From positions 4,278,001 through 4,342,000 of the forward strand of contig NZ_CP152474.1 in the NCBI RefSeq assembly GCF_039727615.1: a stretch of DNA of 64,000 bases, given 5' to 3'. The DNA is from Leclercia sp. S52. GTDB taxonomy: Bacteria > Pseudomonadota > Gammaproteobacteria > Enterobacterales > Enterobacteriaceae. Below, in pieces: positions 50,069 to 63,101 of the stretch. Positions within the stretch are counted from its first letter, which is position 1, and each line of letters begins with the position of its first letter. The translations under genes were made by a program, and so were the position numbers. The notes below the pieces were generated by a model that saw nothing but the letters and a program-made list of their open reading frames with translations, was not told where the DNA came from and ran no database searches.

Positions 50069-52201
50069 TTACTCGCCCTGTTCTGCTGCCGGAGCTTCCG
50101 GTGCAGCGGCAGATGACTGCTCGGTGGCTTCTTTGATGCTCAGACGGATACGGCCCTGGCGGTCAACTTCCAGAACTTTAACCGGAACTTCCTGACCCAT
50201 CTGTAGGTAATCGGTCACTTTCTCAACGCGCTTGTCAGCGATCTGAGAGATGTGAACCAGACCTTCTTTACCGCCACCGATGGCAACGAATGCGCCAAAG
50301 TCAACGATACGGGTCACTTTACCGCTGTAGATACGGCCCACTTCGATCTCTGCGGTGATCTCTTCGATACGACGGATAGCGAATTTCGCTTTCTCACCGT
50401 CGGTCGCTGCGATCTTCACAGTACCGTCATCTTCGATTTCGATGGTGGTGCCGGTCTCTTCGGTCAGAGCACGGATAACAGAACCGCCTTTACCGATAAC
50501 GTCTTTGATCTTGTCCGGGCTGATCTTGATGGTGTGGATACGTGGTGCGAACTGAGAAATGTCGCCACGTGGCGCGTTAATCGCCTGTTCCATCACGCTC
50601 AGGATGTGCAGACGTGCACCTTTCGCCTGGTTCAGCGCAGCATGCATGATCTCTTTGGTGATGCCTTCAATTTTGATATCCATCTGCAGGGCAGAGATAC
50701 CTTCGCGGGAACCCGCAACTTTGAAGTCCATATCACCCAGGTGATCTTCGTCGCCCAGGATGTCAGACAGAACAACGTAGTTGTCGCCTTCTTTCACCAG
50801 ACCCATCGCGATACCCGCAACGGCTGCTTTCACAGGAACACCCGCGTCCATCAGTGCCAGAGAAGCACCACACACGGAAGCCATAGAAGAAGAACCGTTA
50901 GATTCGGTGATTTCAGAAACCACGCGAACGGTGTACGGGAATTTGTCAGCATCTGGCATAACCGCCAGAACGCCGCGCTTCGCCAGACGACCGTGACCAA
51001 TTTCACGACGCTTAGGCGAACCCACCATACCGGTCTCACCAACGGAGTACGGAGGGAAGTTGTAGTGGAACAGGAAGCTGTCAGTGCGCTCGCCCATCAG
51101 TTCGTCGATGTTCTGTGCGTCACGGGCAGTACCCAGGGTCGCGGTAACCAGCGCCTGAGTTTCACCACGGGTGAACAGTGCGGAACCGTGAGTACGTGGC
51201 AGAACGCCAGTACGCACATCCAGACCACGGATCATGTCTTTTTCACGGCCATCGATACGCGGCTCGCCTGCCAGAACGCGGCTACGAACAACGTTTTTCT
51301 CGATAGCGTGCAGAATTTCGCTCAGCTCGTTAGCGTCCAGGGACTCATCTTCTGCAACCAGCGTAGCGATGGTTTCAGATTTAATGACGTCAACCTGAGC
51401 ATAACGCTCCTGCTTGTCGGTGATGCGGTAAGCATCGCTCAGACGTGATTCAGCCTGGGCAGCAACGCGAGCGTTCAGCGCTTCGTTAACCGCTTCTGGC
51501 TGCCAGTCCCAACGTGGTTTACCGGCTTCTTTCACCAGGTCGTTGATGTTCTGGATAACGATCTGCTGCTGCTCGTGGCCAAACACCACCGCGCCCAGCA
51601 TCTGGTCTTCGCTCAGCAGTTCTGCTTCGGATTCAACCATCAGTACTGCCGCTTCTGTACCCGCAACAACCAGGTCCAGCTTGCTCTCTTTCAGCTCGTC
51701 CTGAGTTGGGTTCAGAACGTACTGGTCGTTGATGTAACCAACGCGTGCAGAACCGATTGGGCCGTTGAATGGAATACCAGACAGGGACAGGGCTGCAGAT
51801 GCGCCGATCATCGCCACGATGTCCGGGTTAACCTGTGGGTTAACGGAAACAACGGTCGCGATAACCTGAACTTCGTTAACGAAGCCTTCCGGGAACAGCG
51901 GGCGAACCGGGCGGTCAATCAGACGCGCAATCAGGGTTTCGCCTTCGCTTGGACGGCCTTCACGACGGAAGAAACCACCCGGGATTTTACCGGCAGCGTA
52001 GGTACGCTCCTGGTAGTTAACGGTCAGAGGGAAGAAGTCCTGACCTGGTTTTGCTTTTTTCTGGCCAACCACGGTTACGAATACCGCGGTGTCATCCATG
52101 CTTACCATAACGGCAGCAGTAGCCTGACGCGCCATCATGCCGGTTTCCAGCGTGACGGTGTGCTGACCGTACTGGAATTTACGAACGATCGGATTCAGCA
52201 A
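50069..52201 (-). CDS. pnp: Polynucleotide phosphorylase PNPase
   Basis: PNPase is a 3'-5' phosphorolytic exonuclease of the RNA degradosome. The 710 residues start with TTG at 52201 ([13 protein letters not shown]), the same unusual start codon as in E. coli. There are two RNase PH domains (about 1-140 and 310-540, the latter with [20 protein letters not shown]), then a KH domain ([20 protein letters not shown]) and an S1 domain ([20 protein letters not shown]). Expression is autoregulated through the leader hairpin cut by RNase III, which is present here. It follows rpsO. Confidence 0.97.
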   Translation of the reverse strand: MLNPIVRKFQYGQHTVTLETGMMARQATAAVMVSMDDTAVFVTVVGQKKAKPGQDFFPLTVNYQERTYAAGKIPGGFFRREGRPSEGETLIARLIDRPVRPLFPEGFVNEVQVIATVVSVNPQVNPDIVAMIGASAALSLSGIPFNGPIGSARVGYINDQYVLNPTQDELKESKLDLVVAGTEAAVLMVESEAELLSEDQMLGAVVFGHEQQQIVIQNINDLVKEAGKPRWDWQPEAVNEALNARVAAQAESRLSDAYRITDKQERYAQVDVIKSETIATLVAEDESLDANELSEILHAIEKNVVRSRVLAGEPRIDGREKDMIRGLDVRTGVLPRTHGSALFTRGETQALVTATLGTARDAQNIDELMGERTDSFLFHYNFPPYSVGETGMVGSPKRREIGHGRLAKRGVLAVMPDADKFPYTVRVVSEITESNGSSSMASVCGASLALMDAGVPVKAAVAGIAMGLVKEGDNYVVLSDILGDEDHLGDMDFKVAGSREGISALQMDIKIEGITKEIMHAALNQAKGARLHILSVMEQAINAPRGDISQFAPRIHTIKISPDKIKDVIGKGGSVIRALTEETGTTIEIEDDGTVKIAATDGEKAKFAIRRIEEITAEIEVGRIYSGKVTRIVDFGAFVAIGGGKEGLVHISQIADKRVEKVTDYLQMGQEVPVKVLEVDRQGRIRLSIKEATEQSSAAAPEAPAAEQGE

Positions 52202-52276
52202 GATTCTGTCCTTTCTTAAATGAATGACAGCACACCAGAGGCGTGCTGACGTTTAACCGGACCTTCTTCGCATCCT

Positions 52277-52328
52277 CGCGACTAATGACAACCGACACCC
52301 CCATGGGTGAAGCCTCTCATTAGCCGCG
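52277..52328 (-). promoter_or_regulatory. pnp leader stem-loop (RNase III processing site)
   Basis: Arms CGCGACTAATGA (52277-52288) and TCATTAGCCGCG (52317-52328) pair to form a long stem in the pnp leader. It corresponds to the E. coli structure cleaved by RNase III for autoregulation by PNPase. The 52202-52442 region also matches the location of the sRNA SraG/PsrO in E. coli, but I could not confirm that RNA by eye. Confidence 0.75.
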
Positions 52329-52399
52329 CGAACCTCTGCAATGAAGATCATTTATAGCAACAATACATTAGTTTCCAGTGAATTGCTGCGGTCTGGTTG

Positions 52400-52427
52400 A
52401 AAAAAGGGGCCATAAGGCCCCCTTTTC
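52400..52427 (-). terminator. Terminator t1 after rpsO
   Basis: On the minus strand GGGGCC / GGCCCC-type stem (AAGGGGGCC...GGCCCCTT) with a TTAT loop and a T6 tail. It partly separates rpsO from pnp. Confidence 0.88.
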
Positions 52428-52442
52428 TGAAACTCGCAAGAC

Positions 52443-52791
<349 letters not shown>

Positions 52792-52865
52792 TTAAACAAT
52801 TCACCAGACGTTAAGCGGCAATATTCTACCCGCCTCCCCTGCTTATCGCAAGGTAAGGCGTCAGC

Positions 52866-53810
52866 TTATGCCGGATATTCGACCACCAGACGGCGCGGTG
52901 CAACACGTCCTTCGTCGTCAATTTCACCCATGCCGATGAAGGTATTGTTATCGCCTTCCGTAACGCGAACCAGCCCCTGATGAGGGACGTCAGTGGTGCG
53001 CACCGGATTGCCGTTTTTGAAGTAAACGGACGAGGTTAACGGCAGATTGACGACCGGATAGTCCGAAGCTGGACTGTCCATCGGCATCAGCAGTGGGTCC
53101 AGCAGGTCTGCAGCCTCAATACCCTGCTCCTGAGCCTGCTCAACCAGCGCCTGCAGCTGCTCCAGCGTCACCATCCGTTCTGCCGGGTATTTACTTACCG
53201 CCAGACGACGCAGGTAAATCACGTGTGCGCCACAGCCCAACTTCTCACCCAGATCGTCAATGATGGTACGGATGTAAGTGCCTTTTGAGCAGTGAACTTC
53301 CAGCTCCAGTTCATCACCTTCGTGGCGAATGAACAGCAGCTCGTACACCGTAATCGGGCGGGCTTCGCGCGGCACGTCGATACCCTGGCGCGCATACTCG
53401 TAGAGTTTTTTGCCCTGGTATTTCAGTGCTGAATACATCGACGGCACCTGCTCGGTGTCGCCGCGGAAACTCTCCAGTGCCGCCTCAAGCTGTTCAGCAC
53501 TGAACGTTACCGGACGCTCTTCCACGACCTGACCATCCGCATCGGAGGTATCCGTGCGCTGGCCCAGCTTTGCAATCACGCGGTAGCGTTTGTCAGAATC
53601 CAGCAGATACTGGGAAAACTTCGTCGCTTCACCCAGGCAAACCGGCAGCATGCCGGTCGCCAGCGGATCCAACGCACCGGTATGACCGGCACGGTTAGCA
53701 TTGTAGAGACGTTTTACTTTTTGCAGCACGTCGTTGCTGGAAGCACCCTGGTGCTTGTCCAGCAGCAGCACGCCGTGCACGTCGCGACCGCGACGACGAG
53801 GACGACTCAT
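52866..53810 (-). CDS. truB: tRNA pseudouridine(55) synthase TruB
   Basis: TruB makes pseudouridine 55 in the T loop of tRNAs and also helps tRNA folding. It has 314 residues as in E. coli. The catalytic Asp is in [20 protein letters not shown], followed by the conserved [40 protein letters not shown], and a C-terminal PUA-like domain. The start ATG shares one base with the rbfA stop. The 152 nt to rpsO hold the rpsO promoter and leader. Confidence 0.97.
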   Translation of the reverse strand: MSRPRRRGRDVHGVLLLDKHQGASSNDVLQKVKRLYNANRAGHTGALDPLATGMLPVCLGEATKFSQYLLDSDKRYRVIAKLGQRTDTSDADGQVVEERPVTFSAEQLEAALESFRGDTEQVPSMYSALKYQGKKLYEYARQGIDVPREARPITVYELLFIRHEGDELELEVHCSKGTYIRTIIDDLGEKLGCGAHVIYLRRLAVSKYPAERMVTLEQLQALVEQAQEQGIEAADLLDPLLMPMDSPASDYPVVNLPLTSSVYFKNGNPVRTTDVPHQGLVRVTEGDNNTFIGMGEIDDEGRVAPRRLVVEYPA

Positions 53811-54211
53811 CAGTCCTCCTTTTTATCGTCCGGGTTCACACGACGCTCATCATCCTGCTTCACCACGCTGGTGACCAGGTTGGACATGCGCATCCCTTCA
53901 ACCAGTGAGTTGTCATAGAAGAAGGTCAGTTCCGGCACGATACGCAGGCGCATGGCTTTGCCCAGCAGAGAGCGGATAAAACCAGAGGCGTCCTGCAGGG
54001 CTTTGATGCCCAGCTTAACTGCGGCTTCATCCTGATCGTTCAGGAAGGTCACAAACACTTTGGCATAGGCCAGATCGCGGGACACTTCAACACCGGATAC
54101 CGTCGTCATCATGCCCAGGCGTGGGTCTTTAATTTCGCGCTGCAGGATGATTGCGATCTCTTTTTGCATCTCCTGAGCAACGCGCTGTGGGCGACCAAAT
54201 TCTTTCGCCAT
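53810..54211 (-). CDS. rbfA: 30S ribosome-binding factor RbfA
   Basis: RbfA binds immature 30S subunits, helps 16S rRNA 5'-end maturation and is needed for cold adaptation. It is a KH-like domain protein of 133 residues as in E. coli ([40 protein letters not shown]). The ATG at 54211 (MAKEFGRPQ) is preferred over an in-frame ATG 6 codons earlier. It overlaps truB by one base. Confidence 0.96.
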   Translation of the reverse strand: MAKEFGRPQRVAQEMQKEIAIILQREIKDPRLGMMTTVSGVEVSRDLAYAKVFVTFLNDQDEAAVKLGIKALQDASGFIRSLLGKAMRLRIVPELTFFYDNSLVEGMRMSNLVTSVVKQDDERRVNPDDKKED

Positions 54212-54227
54212 AATAAATTCTCCAGAC

Positions 54228-54254
54228 AAAAAAGGGGCTCTTAGCCCCTTTTTG
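54228..54254 (-). terminator. Terminator between infB and rbfA
   Basis: GGGGCT-AAG-AGCCCC stem with flanking A6 and T6 tracts. It is an internal operon terminator or attenuator; a short REP-like palindrome (GCCGGGTGGCGC...ATCCCGGC, 54264-54290) lies next to it. Confidence 0.85.
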
Positions 54255-54315
54255 ATAATTCTTGCCGGGTGGCGCGAGGCGATCCCGGCTTACATGTGGA
54301 CTCATCCGCAGGGGA

Positions 54316-57006
54316 TTAGTCGATGCTGCGTTGGATCTCGATGATCTCGAACACTTCGATCATATCGCCTACGCGAACGTCGTTGTAGTTCTTCACGCCG
54401 ATACCACATTCCATGCCGTTACGGACTTCGTTAACGTCATCTTTGAAGCGGCGCAGGGATTCCAGCTCGCCTTCATAGATAACCACGTTGTCACGCAGGA
54501 CGCGGATTGGGTTGTGACGCTTGATGTTACCTTCGGTAACCATACAGCCCGCGATAGCACCGAATTTCGGTGATTTGAACACGTCACGTACTTCAGCCAG
54601 ACCGATGATCTGCTGTTTCAGTTCCGGAGACAGCATACCGCTCATCGCCGCTTTCACTTCGTCGATCAGGTGATAGATGACGGAGTAGTAACGCAGATCC
54701 AGGCTTTCCGATTCGATCACGCGACGCGCAGAAGCATCGGCACGGACGTTGAAGCCAACCAGAATTGCGTTGGAGGCTGCGGCCAGGGTTGCGTCGGTTT
54801 CGGTGATCCCACCTACGCCAGAACCGATGATCTTCACTTTCACTTCGTCGGTAGACAGTTTCAGTAAAGAGTCGGAGATCGCTTCCACAGAACCCTGAAC
54901 GTCTGCCTTCAGAACGACGTTCACTTCGTGAACTTCGCCTTCGGTCATGTTGGCAAACATGTTCTCGAGTTTAGATTTCTGCTGGCGAGCCAGTTTAACT
55001 TCACGGAATTTGCCCTGACGGTACAGCGCAACTTCACGCGCTTTCTTCTCGTCACGAACAACGGTCACTTCATCACCGGCAGCCGGAACACCGGACAGAC
55101 CCAGGATTTCCACAGGAATGGATGGACCTGCTTCCAGCACTTCACGACCCAGTTCGTCACGCATTGCACGAACACGGCCATATTCGAAGCCACACAGCAC
55201 GATGTCGCCTTTGTTCAGGGTACCTTCACGTACCAGAACGGTAGCAACCGGGCCACGACCTTTATCCAGGAAGGATTCGATCACCGCACCGCTCGCCATA
55301 CCATTGCGAACCGCTTTCAGCTCCAGAACTTCAGCCTGCAGCAGGATAGCGTTCAGCAGGTCATCGATACCGGTACCCACTTTTGCAGAAACCGGGATGA
55401 ACTGAGACTCACCGCCCCACTCTTCCGGCATAACGCCGTACTGGGACAGTTCGTTTTTAACGCGATCCATATCCGCTTCTGGCTTATCGATTTTGTTCAC
55501 TGCAACAACCAGAGGCACCTGCGCCGCTTTCGCGTGCTGGATAGCTTCGATTGTCTGCGGCATCACGCCATCGTCTGCTGCCACCACCAGAACAACGATA
55601 TCCGTTGCCTGCGCACCACGAGCACGCATAGAGGTAAACGCGGCGTGGCCCGGGGTATCCAGGAAGGTGATCATGCCGTTATCGGTTTCTACGTGGTAGG
55701 CACCGATGTGCTGGGTAATGCCGCCTGCTTCGCCGGATGCCACTTTCGTGGAACGAATGTAGTCCAGCAGAGAGGTTTTACCGTGGTCAACGTGACCCAT
55801 GATGGTCACAACCGGTGCACGTGGTTCAGCAGCTGCGCCAGTGTCACGGTCGCTCATTACCGCTTCTTCCAGCTCGTTTTCACGACGCAGGATAACTTTG
55901 TGGCCCATCTCTTCGGCAACCAGCTGTGCGGTTTCCTGATCGATAACCTGGTTGATGGTCGCCATGGCGCCCAGCTTCATCATCGCTTTGATGACCTGAG
56001 AACCTTTAACGGCCATCTTGTTCGCCAGATCGCCAACGGTGATGGTTTCGCCAATGATTACGTCACGGTTAACGGCCTGAGCTGGCTTCTGGAAGCCTTG
56101 CTGCAGCGCGGAACCTTTACGCTTGCCACCTTTACCACCGCGACCCGCTGCACGCGCTTCTTCGCGATCGGCTTTGGATTCAGCGTGTTTGTTGCCTTTC
56201 TTCTGAGGACGGGCAGTTTTGGATGCGGTGCGGGTACGGCCACGGCCACCCTCAACTTCGCGATCGTTTTCGTCTTCTGCCTGACGCGCGTGCTGAGAAG
56301 TGGTTACGTGGTAATCACTGGTGTCTTCAGTCTGTTCGACAGGATTAACACCATTCTTCTCGTTTTCTTCTGCCATACGGCGCGCTTCTTCAGCAACACG
56401 ACGTGCGTCTTCTTCCAGCTTACGGCGTGCTTCTTCTTCCGCTTTACGCTTCAGTTCAGCAGCTTCATTTTCACGACGGGCTTTTTCCGTCTGGGCTGTT
56501 TTGGTCATTTCGTCAGTCTGTTGATTGCTCACTTTGTCTTTTTCCGCCGCGTCACGCTTCGCTTTATCACTGGCATCGCGCTTCGCTTTTTCTGCGGCCT
56601 CACGTTCAGCTTTTAATTCTGCCTCACGTTTGGCAGTTGCTTCTGCCTCACGCTGAGCTTGTTCTTCCGCTTCACGCTGTGCCTGCTCTTCCGCGGCAAG
56701 GCGTTCTGCCTCTTGCGGATCACGTTTTACAAAGGTGCGCGTCTTGCGGACTTCGATTTGTACCGATTTGCTTTTTCCACCGGTACCTGGAACATTTAAC
56801 GTACTGCGCGTTTTACGCTGTAACGTCAGTTTATCAGGCGCCGAACCGTGTTCACGGTTCAGGTGCGACAATAAGGTTTGTTTCTCTTGCGCGGTCACTG
56901 AGTCATCAGCGGACTTCGGGATCCCTGCATCAGCAAATTGCTGTACCAGGCGGTCCACGGAAGTCTGAATCTCAGCAGCCAGCGTTTTTACAGTTACATC
57001 AGTCAT
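54316..57006 (-). CDS. infB: Translation initiation factor IF-2
   Basis: IF-2 is the GTPase that brings fMet-tRNA to the 30S subunit. It has 896 residues (890 in E. coli). The N-terminal domain starts [20 protein letters not shown]; then comes a long, highly charged Ala/Glu/Lys/Arg linker with heptad-like repeats ([20 protein letters not shown]). The G domain has [17 protein letters not shown] and NKIDKPEAD, followed by domains II to IV with the fMet-tRNA-binding C-terminus. Shorter in-frame isoforms start within the linker in E. coli and could exist here. It lies 24 nt after nusA. Confidence 0.97.
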   Translation of the reverse strand: MTDVTVKTLAAEIQTSVDRLVQQFADAGIPKSADDSVTAQEKQTLLSHLNREHGSAPDKLTLQRKTRSTLNVPGTGGKSKSVQIEVRKTRTFVKRDPQEAERLAAEEQAQREAEEQAQREAEATAKREAELKAEREAAEKAKRDASDKAKRDAAEKDKVSNQQTDEMTKTAQTEKARRENEAAELKRKAEEEARRKLEEDARRVAEEARRMAEENEKNGVNPVEQTEDTSDYHVTTSQHARQAEDENDREVEGGRGRTRTASKTARPQKKGNKHAESKADREEARAAGRGGKGGKRKGSALQQGFQKPAQAVNRDVIIGETITVGDLANKMAVKGSQVIKAMMKLGAMATINQVIDQETAQLVAEEMGHKVILRRENELEEAVMSDRDTGAAAEPRAPVVTIMGHVDHGKTSLLDYIRSTKVASGEAGGITQHIGAYHVETDNGMITFLDTPGHAAFTSMRARGAQATDIVVLVVAADDGVMPQTIEAIQHAKAAQVPLVVAVNKIDKPEADMDRVKNELSQYGVMPEEWGGESQFIPVSAKVGTGIDDLLNAILLQAEVLELKAVRNGMASGAVIESFLDKGRGPVATVLVREGTLNKGDIVLCGFEYGRVRAMRDELGREVLEAGPSIPVEILGLSGVPAAGDEVTVVRDEKKAREVALYRQGKFREVKLARQQKSKLENMFANMTEGEVHEVNVVLKADVQGSVEAISDSLLKLSTDEVKVKIIGSGVGGITETDATLAAASNAILVGFNVRADASARRVIESESLDLRYYSVIYHLIDEVKAAMSGMLSPELKQQIIGLAEVRDVFKSPKFGAIAGCMVTEGNIKRHNPIRVLRDNVVIYEGELESLRRFKDDVNEVRNGMECGIGVKNYNDVRVGDMIEVFEIIEIQRSID

Positions 57007-57030
57007 GCTGTTCCTTCCTGCTACAGTTTA

Positions 57031-58518
57031 TTACGCTTCGTCGCCGAACCAGCAAATATTACGTGCGGCCATGATGAGCTCGCCGGCTTTCTCGTCGGTT
57101 AAACCTTCGATATCAGCCAGGTCATCAACGCCTTGTTCAGCGAGATCTTCCAGCGTACAAACACCACGGGCAGCCAGCTTGAACGCAATCGCACGATCAA
57201 GACCTTCCAGATTCAGCAGGTCATCAGCCGGCTTGTTATCACCAAGGCTTTCTTCCTGAGCCAGTGCCAGGGTGGTCAGTGCGTTTTTAGCGCGGTCACG
57301 CAGGGCTTCAACGGTGGCTTCATCCAGGCCGTCAATTTCCAGCAGTTCTTTCATTGGCACGTAGGCCAGTTCTTCCAGCGTTGAGAAACCTTCTTCAACC
57401 AGAACGGTGGCGAAGTCTTCGTCAATGTCCAGGTACTTAGTGAAGGTATCAATGGCTGCATGGGCTTCTGCCTGATGCTTCGCCTGCAGGTCGTCAACGG
57501 TCATCACGTTGAGTTCCCAACCGCTCAGCTGCGAAGCCAGGCGGACGTTCTGACCGTTACGGCCGATAGCCTGTGCCAGGTTACCTGCTTCAACGGCAAT
57601 ATCCATGGTGTGCTTGTCTTCGTCTACCACGATAGACGCAACATCAGCCGGTGCCATCGCGTTAATCACGAACTGCGCCGGGTTGTCGTCCCACAGAACG
57701 ATATCAATACGCTCGCCGCCCAGTTCAGTCGAAACTGCCTGAACGCGCGCGCCACGCATACCGACGCAAGCCCCTACCGGATCGATACGCTTGTCGTTGG
57801 TTTTCACCGCGATTTTCGCACGGGAACCCGGATCGCGGGCAGCGGCTTTAATCTCGATCACTTCTTCGCCAATTTCTGGCACTTCAATGCGGAACAGTTC
57901 GATCAGCATTTCAGGTTTAGAACGGGTCACGAACAGCTGTGCGCCACGCGCTTCTGGACGTACTGAGTACAGTACGCCGCGGATGCGGTCACCCGGACGG
58001 AAGTTTTCGCGCGGCAGCATATCTTCACGCAGAATAACCGCTTCGGCGTTGCTACCCAGATCCAGGGAGATATTGTCGCGGTTAACTTTTTTCACCACGC
58101 CGGTAATGATCTCACCTTCGTGCTCGCGGAACTGGTCAACGACCATCGCGCGCTCAGCTTCACGTACTTTCTGGACGATAACCTGTTTAGCAGTCTGGGT
58201 GGTGATACGGTCGAAGGTCACGGATTCAATCTGATCTTCAACGTAATCGTCGATGTTCAGGCTTTCGTCTTCAAAACGTGCCGCTTCCAGAGTGATCTCT
58301 TTCGTTGGCTGAGTGACTTCCTCAACGATAATCCAACGACGGAAAGTATCGAAGTCGCCGCTTTTACGATCGATTTCAACGCGGACATCGATCTCTTGCT
58401 CGTATTTTTTCTTGGTTGCCGTAGCCAGTGCACTTTCCAGCGCTTCAAAAATCTTCTCGCGCGGCAGTGATTTTTCGTTGGAAACGGCTTCAACAACAGC
58501 CAAAATTTCTTTGTTCAT
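57031..58518 (-). CDS. nusA: Transcription termination/antitermination factor NusA
   Basis: NusA binds RNA polymerase and controls pausing, termination and antitermination. It has 495 residues as in E. coli. The N-terminal RNAP-binding domain ([20 protein letters not shown]), an S1 domain ([20 protein letters not shown]), two KH domains ([40 protein letters not shown]) and two acidic AR repeats at the C-terminus are all visible. It lies 27 nt downstream of rimP. Confidence 0.97.
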   Translation of the reverse strand: MNKEILAVVEAVSNEKSLPREKIFEALESALATATKKKYEQEIDVRVEIDRKSGDFDTFRRWIIVEEVTQPTKEITLEAARFEDESLNIDDYVEDQIESVTFDRITTQTAKQVIVQKVREAERAMVVDQFREHEGEIITGVVKKVNRDNISLDLGSNAEAVILREDMLPRENFRPGDRIRGVLYSVRPEARGAQLFVTRSKPEMLIELFRIEVPEIGEEVIEIKAAARDPGSRAKIAVKTNDKRIDPVGACVGMRGARVQAVSTELGGERIDIVLWDDNPAQFVINAMAPADVASIVVDEDKHTMDIAVEAGNLAQAIGRNGQNVRLASQLSGWELNVMTVDDLQAKHQAEAHAAIDTFTKYLDIDEDFATVLVEEGFSTLEELAYVPMKELLEIDGLDEATVEALRDRAKNALTTLALAQEESLGDNKPADDLLNLEGLDRAIAFKLAARGVCTLEDLAEQGVDDLADIEGLTDEKAGELIMAARNICWFGDEA

Positions 58519-58545
58519 CGCGGGCTTTTCACCTCATCCAGACTG

Positions 58546-58998
58546 TTAAAAGTGGGGAACCAGGTTCGCCTTCTGGATATTACTCAGCGCGAACACTTCA
58601 TCTTTGCCTTCGACTGTTACTGTGATCATCTCACCATCAACGGCCTTAATAACGCCCTGCCATTTACGGCGGTTTTGTACAGCCATACGCAGAACGAGAG
58701 CCGCTTCTTCACCAATGTAGTGAGTGTAGTGTTCAGCAGTGAACAGCGGGCGATGCAGACCAGGCGAGGAAACTTCCAGGTTATAGGCGACGGTAATAGG
58801 ATCTTCAACATCAAGAACCGCACTCACCTGGTGGCTAACATCAGCACAATCATCAACATTGATGCCATCTTCACTATCAATATAGATGCGCAGCGTGGAT
58901 GTACGGCTGCGAATGAATTCGATGCCGACCAGTTCGTAGCCCAGTGCTTCGACTGGTGCCTTAATCATCTCTGTTAATTTTTGGTCTAATGTGGACAA
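58546..58998 (-). CDS. rimP: Ribosome maturation factor RimP
   Basis: RimP is required for 30S subunit maturation. The start is TTG at 58998 ([12 protein letters not shown]), giving 150 residues as in E. coli, where the same rare start is used. A GTG two codons earlier and an ATG ten codons earlier are less family-like. Conserved segments are [20 protein letters not shown] and [15 protein letters not shown]. It is the first protein gene of the metY-rimP-nusA-infB operon. Confidence 0.95.
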   Translation of the reverse strand: MSTLDQKLTEMIKAPVEALGYELVGIEFIRSRTSTLRIYIDSEDGINVDDCADVSHQVSAVLDVEDPITVAYNLEVSSPGLHRPLFTAEHYTHYIGEEAALVLRMAVQNRRKWQGVIKAVDGEMITVTVEGKDEVFALSNIQKANLVPHF

Positions 58999-59057
58999 GC
59001 CCACCCCCAAGACGTAAAAAAAGGGCATAAAGCCCAGTTATTCTGTAGTCAGATAAC

Positions 59058-59084
59058 AAAAAAACCCCGATAAATCGGGGCTTT
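59058..59084 (-). terminator. Terminator between metY and rimP
   Basis: On the minus strand AGCCCCGAT / ATCGGGGT with a TT loop is followed by T7. It attenuates readthrough from the tRNA promoter into rimP-nusA-infB, as known in E. coli. Confidence 0.9.
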
Positions 59085-59206
59085 AGATAACTGAACCCTA
59101 TAGCCACAACAGTGGCCTGGAGCACTTTCAAAAAGAATTTTTTCAAATCCAGCTACGAAGGCGCTAAGTCTTCACAGTATATTTGAAAAAGGACTTTATA
59201 GGAAAG

Positions 59207-59283
<77 letters not shown>

Positions 59284-59374
59284 CCTGAAACGTGGCAAAT
59301 TCTACTCGCTGTGGGTAAAAAATGCAAATAATGCTGGGATTTGGTACCGAGGACGGGACGTAAAATCGGCGTAC

Positions 59375-59404
59375 AGTATATTGATAGTAGACGCCGCCTG
59401 TCAA
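59375..59404 (-). promoter_or_regulatory. Promoter of metY-nusA operon
   Basis: On the minus strand TTGACA (59404-59399), an 18-bp spacer and TATACT (59380-59375), about 90 nt before the tRNA 5' end. A TACTAT lies within the spacer. Confidence 0.75.
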
Positions 59405-59482
59405 CCCTGTGAACCGCAGCGATTCAGGCGGGAAATTTTTACAAAAAATACACGAATCACTTTCGGTACTTGCCAAAAGATG

Positions 59483-59521
59483 ATTAAATGAAAACTCACT
59501 TATTCTGCATAAAAATGCATT
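59483..59521. promoter_or_regulatory. Tandem ARG boxes upstream of argG
   Basis: TCTGCATAAAAATGCATT (59504-59521) is a near-perfect ArgR half-operator palindrome. ATTAAATGAAAACTCACT (59483-59500) is a weaker box 3 bp upstream. The 3-bp spacing is the known arrangement for ArgR hexamer binding. The pair lies 49 nt before argG. Confidence 0.7.
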
Positions 59522-59524
59522 TAG

Positions 59525-60916
<1,392 letters not shown>

Positions 60917-60935
60917 TCATCACTGTACCGAATGC

Positions 60936-60963
60936 AAAAGGCGCCTGAGGGCGCCTTTTTTTA
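60936..60963 (+). terminator. Terminator after argG
   Basis: AAGGCGCC / GGCGCCTT stem with a TGAG loop (AAAAGGCGCCTGAGGGCGCC) and a T7 tail. Confidence 0.93.
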
Positions 60964-60976
60964 ATGCCTGTCCTTG

Positions 60977-61050
60977 CGCTTTTCGTAGGCCCGGCAAGCA
61001 CCGCGCCGCCGGGCAAAACTGGCGGGTGGCGCTGCGCTTACCCGCCCTAC
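60977..61050. repeat. REP-type repeat pair
   Basis: GCGCTTTTCGTAGGCCCGGC then AAGCACCGCGCCGCCGGGC, followed by GGCGGGTGGCGCTGCGCTTA and CCCGCCCTAC. The two units are in opposite orientation between the convergent argG and the tRNA-Leu/secG transcript. Confidence 0.82.
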
Positions 61051-61070
61051 AAAATCACAAACTACAGACG

Positions 61071-61098
61071 AAAAAAAAGACGTCTTGCGACGTCTTTT
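61071..61098 (-). terminator. Terminator after tRNA-Leu
   Basis: On the minus strand AAGACGTC / GACGTCTT with a GCAA loop is followed by T8. Confidence 0.93.
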
Positions 61099-61109
61099 CT
61101 TCGGAATAT

Positions 61110-61196
61110 TGGTACTGAGGATGGGACTCGAACCCACAAGCCCGTTAGGGCACTACCACCTCAAGGTAGCGTGTCTACCAATTCCACCACCTCAGC
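61110..61196 (-). tRNA. leuU: tRNA-Leu (anticodon GAG)
   Basis: An 87-nt class II tRNA with encoded CCA end and a long variable arm (GTGCCCTAACGGGC region). The anticodon loop TTGAGGT gives GAG, reading CUC/CUU. The acceptor stem is GCTGAGG with CCTCAGT, so the first pair is G-U. It follows secG as in E. coli (leuU). Confidence 0.96.
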
Positions 61197-61209
61197 ACTG
61201 ATACTGCTA

Positions 61210-61542
61210 TTACTGCGGGATATCGCTGGTCGGCTTAGCCGGTGCAGCTGGCTGAGTTTGCTCGGATTTCGCCGGTGCGCTCAGATTTTCCCACTCGCTT
61301 CCTTTACTGGTCTTGTTGCTATTGATATTGCCAAGCGCCAGACTGATGATGAAAAACAGCGTTGCCAGAATCGCCGTTGCGCGGGTCATGAAGTTACCAG
61401 AACCACTTGAACCGAACAGCGTACCAGAAGCGCCTGCTCCAAAAGAGGCCCCCATATCAGCGCCTTTACCTTGCTGCAGCATGATCAACGCTACCAGAGC
61501 GATGGCTACAATAAGGAAAACTACCAAAAGAGCTTCGTACAT
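61210..61542 (-). CDS. secG: Preprotein translocase subunit SecG
   Basis: SecG is the small membrane subunit of SecYEG and raises translocation efficiency. The 110 residues equal the E. coli length. There are two membrane helices (about 2-22 and 52-74) joined by the conserved cytoplasmic [20 protein letters not shown] loop, then a polar tail rich in Pro, Ala and Lys. The ATG at 61542 ([10 protein letters not shown]) is chosen; a longer frame is not family-like. It is co-transcribed with tRNA-Leu downstream. Confidence 0.96.
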   Translation of the reverse strand: MYEALLVVFLIVAIALVALIMLQQGKGADMGASFGAGASGTLFGSSGSGNFMTRATAILATLFFIISLALGNINSNKTSKGSEWENLSAPAKSEQTQPAAPAKPTSDIPQ

Positions 61543-61718
61543 AATCAACCTGTTCCTTGCGGATTTGCCGCATACCAATGCTTCGACCAATAAGCAGGAG
61601 TTTTTCTTTCCCACTGAAGCGGGTGTGAATACTAACCAAAGCGAATGACCTTCGCAAGGGCAATTTCAGCTCATTGTATCAAGTGCGGAAAAAAACAGCA
61701 AAACCGCAGCCACTGAGC

Positions 61719-61748
61719 AAAATAAAGGCGGCAAGCGCCGCCTTTTTA
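61719..61748 (-). terminator. Terminator after glmM
   Basis: On the minus strand AAGGCGGC / GCCGCCTT with a GCTT loop is followed by TATTTTG. The 180 nt beyond it hold the secG promoter and leader. Confidence 0.85.
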
Positions 61749-61763
61749 GACACTTAACGGAAG

Positions 61764-63101
61764 TTACGCCGCTTTTACAGCATCCGCGATGCGATGCGCA
61801 AACTCGGTCACCTGCGCTTCGTCTTCCCCTTCCACCATCACGCGGATCAGCGGCTCGGTGCCAGACTTACGCAGCAGGACACGGCCACGGGAACCCAGCG
61901 CCGCTTCAACCTCAGCCATCACCGCTTTCACGTTTTCGTTTTCCAGCGGATCGCCTTTACCGGCCGTGAAGCGGACGTTAACCAGAATCTGCGGGAACAT
62001 CTTCATGCCGCTGCACAGATCGTGCAGGGACATATGGTTACGCACCATCGCCGCGACAACCTGCAGACTGGCCACAATGCCGTCACCAGTGGTGGTTTTG
62101 TCGAGCAGGATCACGTGGCCGGAGTTTTCCGCGCCGATGCGCCAGCCCTTCTCCTGCAGTTTTTCCAGCACGTAGCGGTCGCCCACTTTCGCGCGCACAA
62201 ACGGGATACCCAGCTGTTTGAGGGCCAGCTCCAGACCCATGTTGCTCATCAGCGTACCAACGGCACCGCCGCGCAGCTGGCCCTGGCGCAGCCCTTCACG
62301 GGCAATGATATAGAGGATCTGATCCCCGTCGACCTTATTGCCTTCGTGGTCAACCATGATCACGCGGTCGCCGTCGCCGTCATAGGCGATGCCCAGATCG
62401 GCCTTCTCTGCCATCACGCGCGCCTGCAGAGCACGGACGTCCGTGGCGCCCACTTCGGCGTTGATGTTCAGCCCGTTAGGCTCGCAGCCAATAGCCACAA
62501 CCTGCGCGCCCAGCTCGCGGAACACGTTCGGGGCGATGTGGTAAGTAGCACCGTTCGCACAGTCGACCACGATTTTCAGATGGCCCAGGCTCAGCTCGTT
62601 CGGGAAGGTGCCTTTACAGAATTCAATGTAGCGGCCTGCAGCATCAACGATGCGGCTGGCTTTACCCAGCTCAGCAGAGTCCACGCAGGTCAGCTCTTTT
62701 TCCATCTCTGCTTCGATGGCTTCTTCAACTTCATCCGGCAGTTTGGTGCCATCGATGGAGAAGAATTTGATGCCGTTATCGTAGAACGGGTTATGCGATG
62801 CAGAGATCACAATCCCTGCTTCTGCGCGGAAGGCACGGGTGAGATAGGCGACGGCTGGCGTCGGCATTGGACCGGTAAAGGAGGCAGACAGCCCCGCCGC
62901 AGAAAGGCCAGCTTCCAGCGCCGATTCGAGCATATAGCCAGAGATACGCGTGTCTTTGCCAATGATGATTTTACGCGAGCCGTGGCTGGCCAGTACCTTG
63001 CCAGCCGCCCAGCCTAACTTCAGCACAAACTCAGGTGTGATTGGCGCATCGCCCACGCGTCCACGAATGCCGTCGGTACCAAAATATTTACGATTACTCA
63101 T
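61764..63101 (-). CDS. glmM: Phosphoglucosamine mutase GlmM
   Basis: GlmM converts glucosamine-6-phosphate to glucosamine-1-phosphate for UDP-GlcNAc, peptidoglycan and LPS synthesis. It has 445 residues as in E. coli. The phosphoserine loop [15 protein letters not shown] (catalytic Ser about 102), the metal loop [15 protein letters not shown], the sugar loop AENSGHVI and the phosphate-binding [12 protein letters not shown] are all present. The start region [14 protein letters not shown] overlaps the folP end by 8 nt. Confidence 0.97.
   Translation of the reverse strand: MSNRKYFGTDGIRGRVGDAPITPEFVLKLGWAAGKVLASHGSRKIIIGKDTRISGYMLESALEAGLSAAGLSASFTGPMPTPAVAYLTRAFRAEAGIVISASHNPFYDNGIKFFSIDGTKLPDEVEEAIEAEMEKELTCVDSAELGKASRIVDAAGRYIEFCKGTFPNELSLGHLKIVVDCANGATYHIAPNVFRELGAQVVAIGCEPNGLNINAEVGATDVRALQARVMAEKADLGIAYDGDGDRVIMVDHEGNKVDGDQILYIIAREGLRQGQLRGGAVGTLMSNMGLELALKQLGIPFVRAKVGDRYVLEKLQEKGWRIGAENSGHVILLDKTTTGDGIVASLQVVAAMVRNHMSLHDLCSGMKMFPQILVNVRFTAGKGDPLENENVKAVMAEVEAALGSRGRVLLRKSGTEPLIRVMVEGEDEAQVTEFAHRIADAVKAA

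Noticed and set aside
54928..56616. Long open frame on the plus strand opposite infB (562 codons)
   Set aside because: It is a shadow of the codon-biased infB coding strand; the product is low-complexity and resembles no family.
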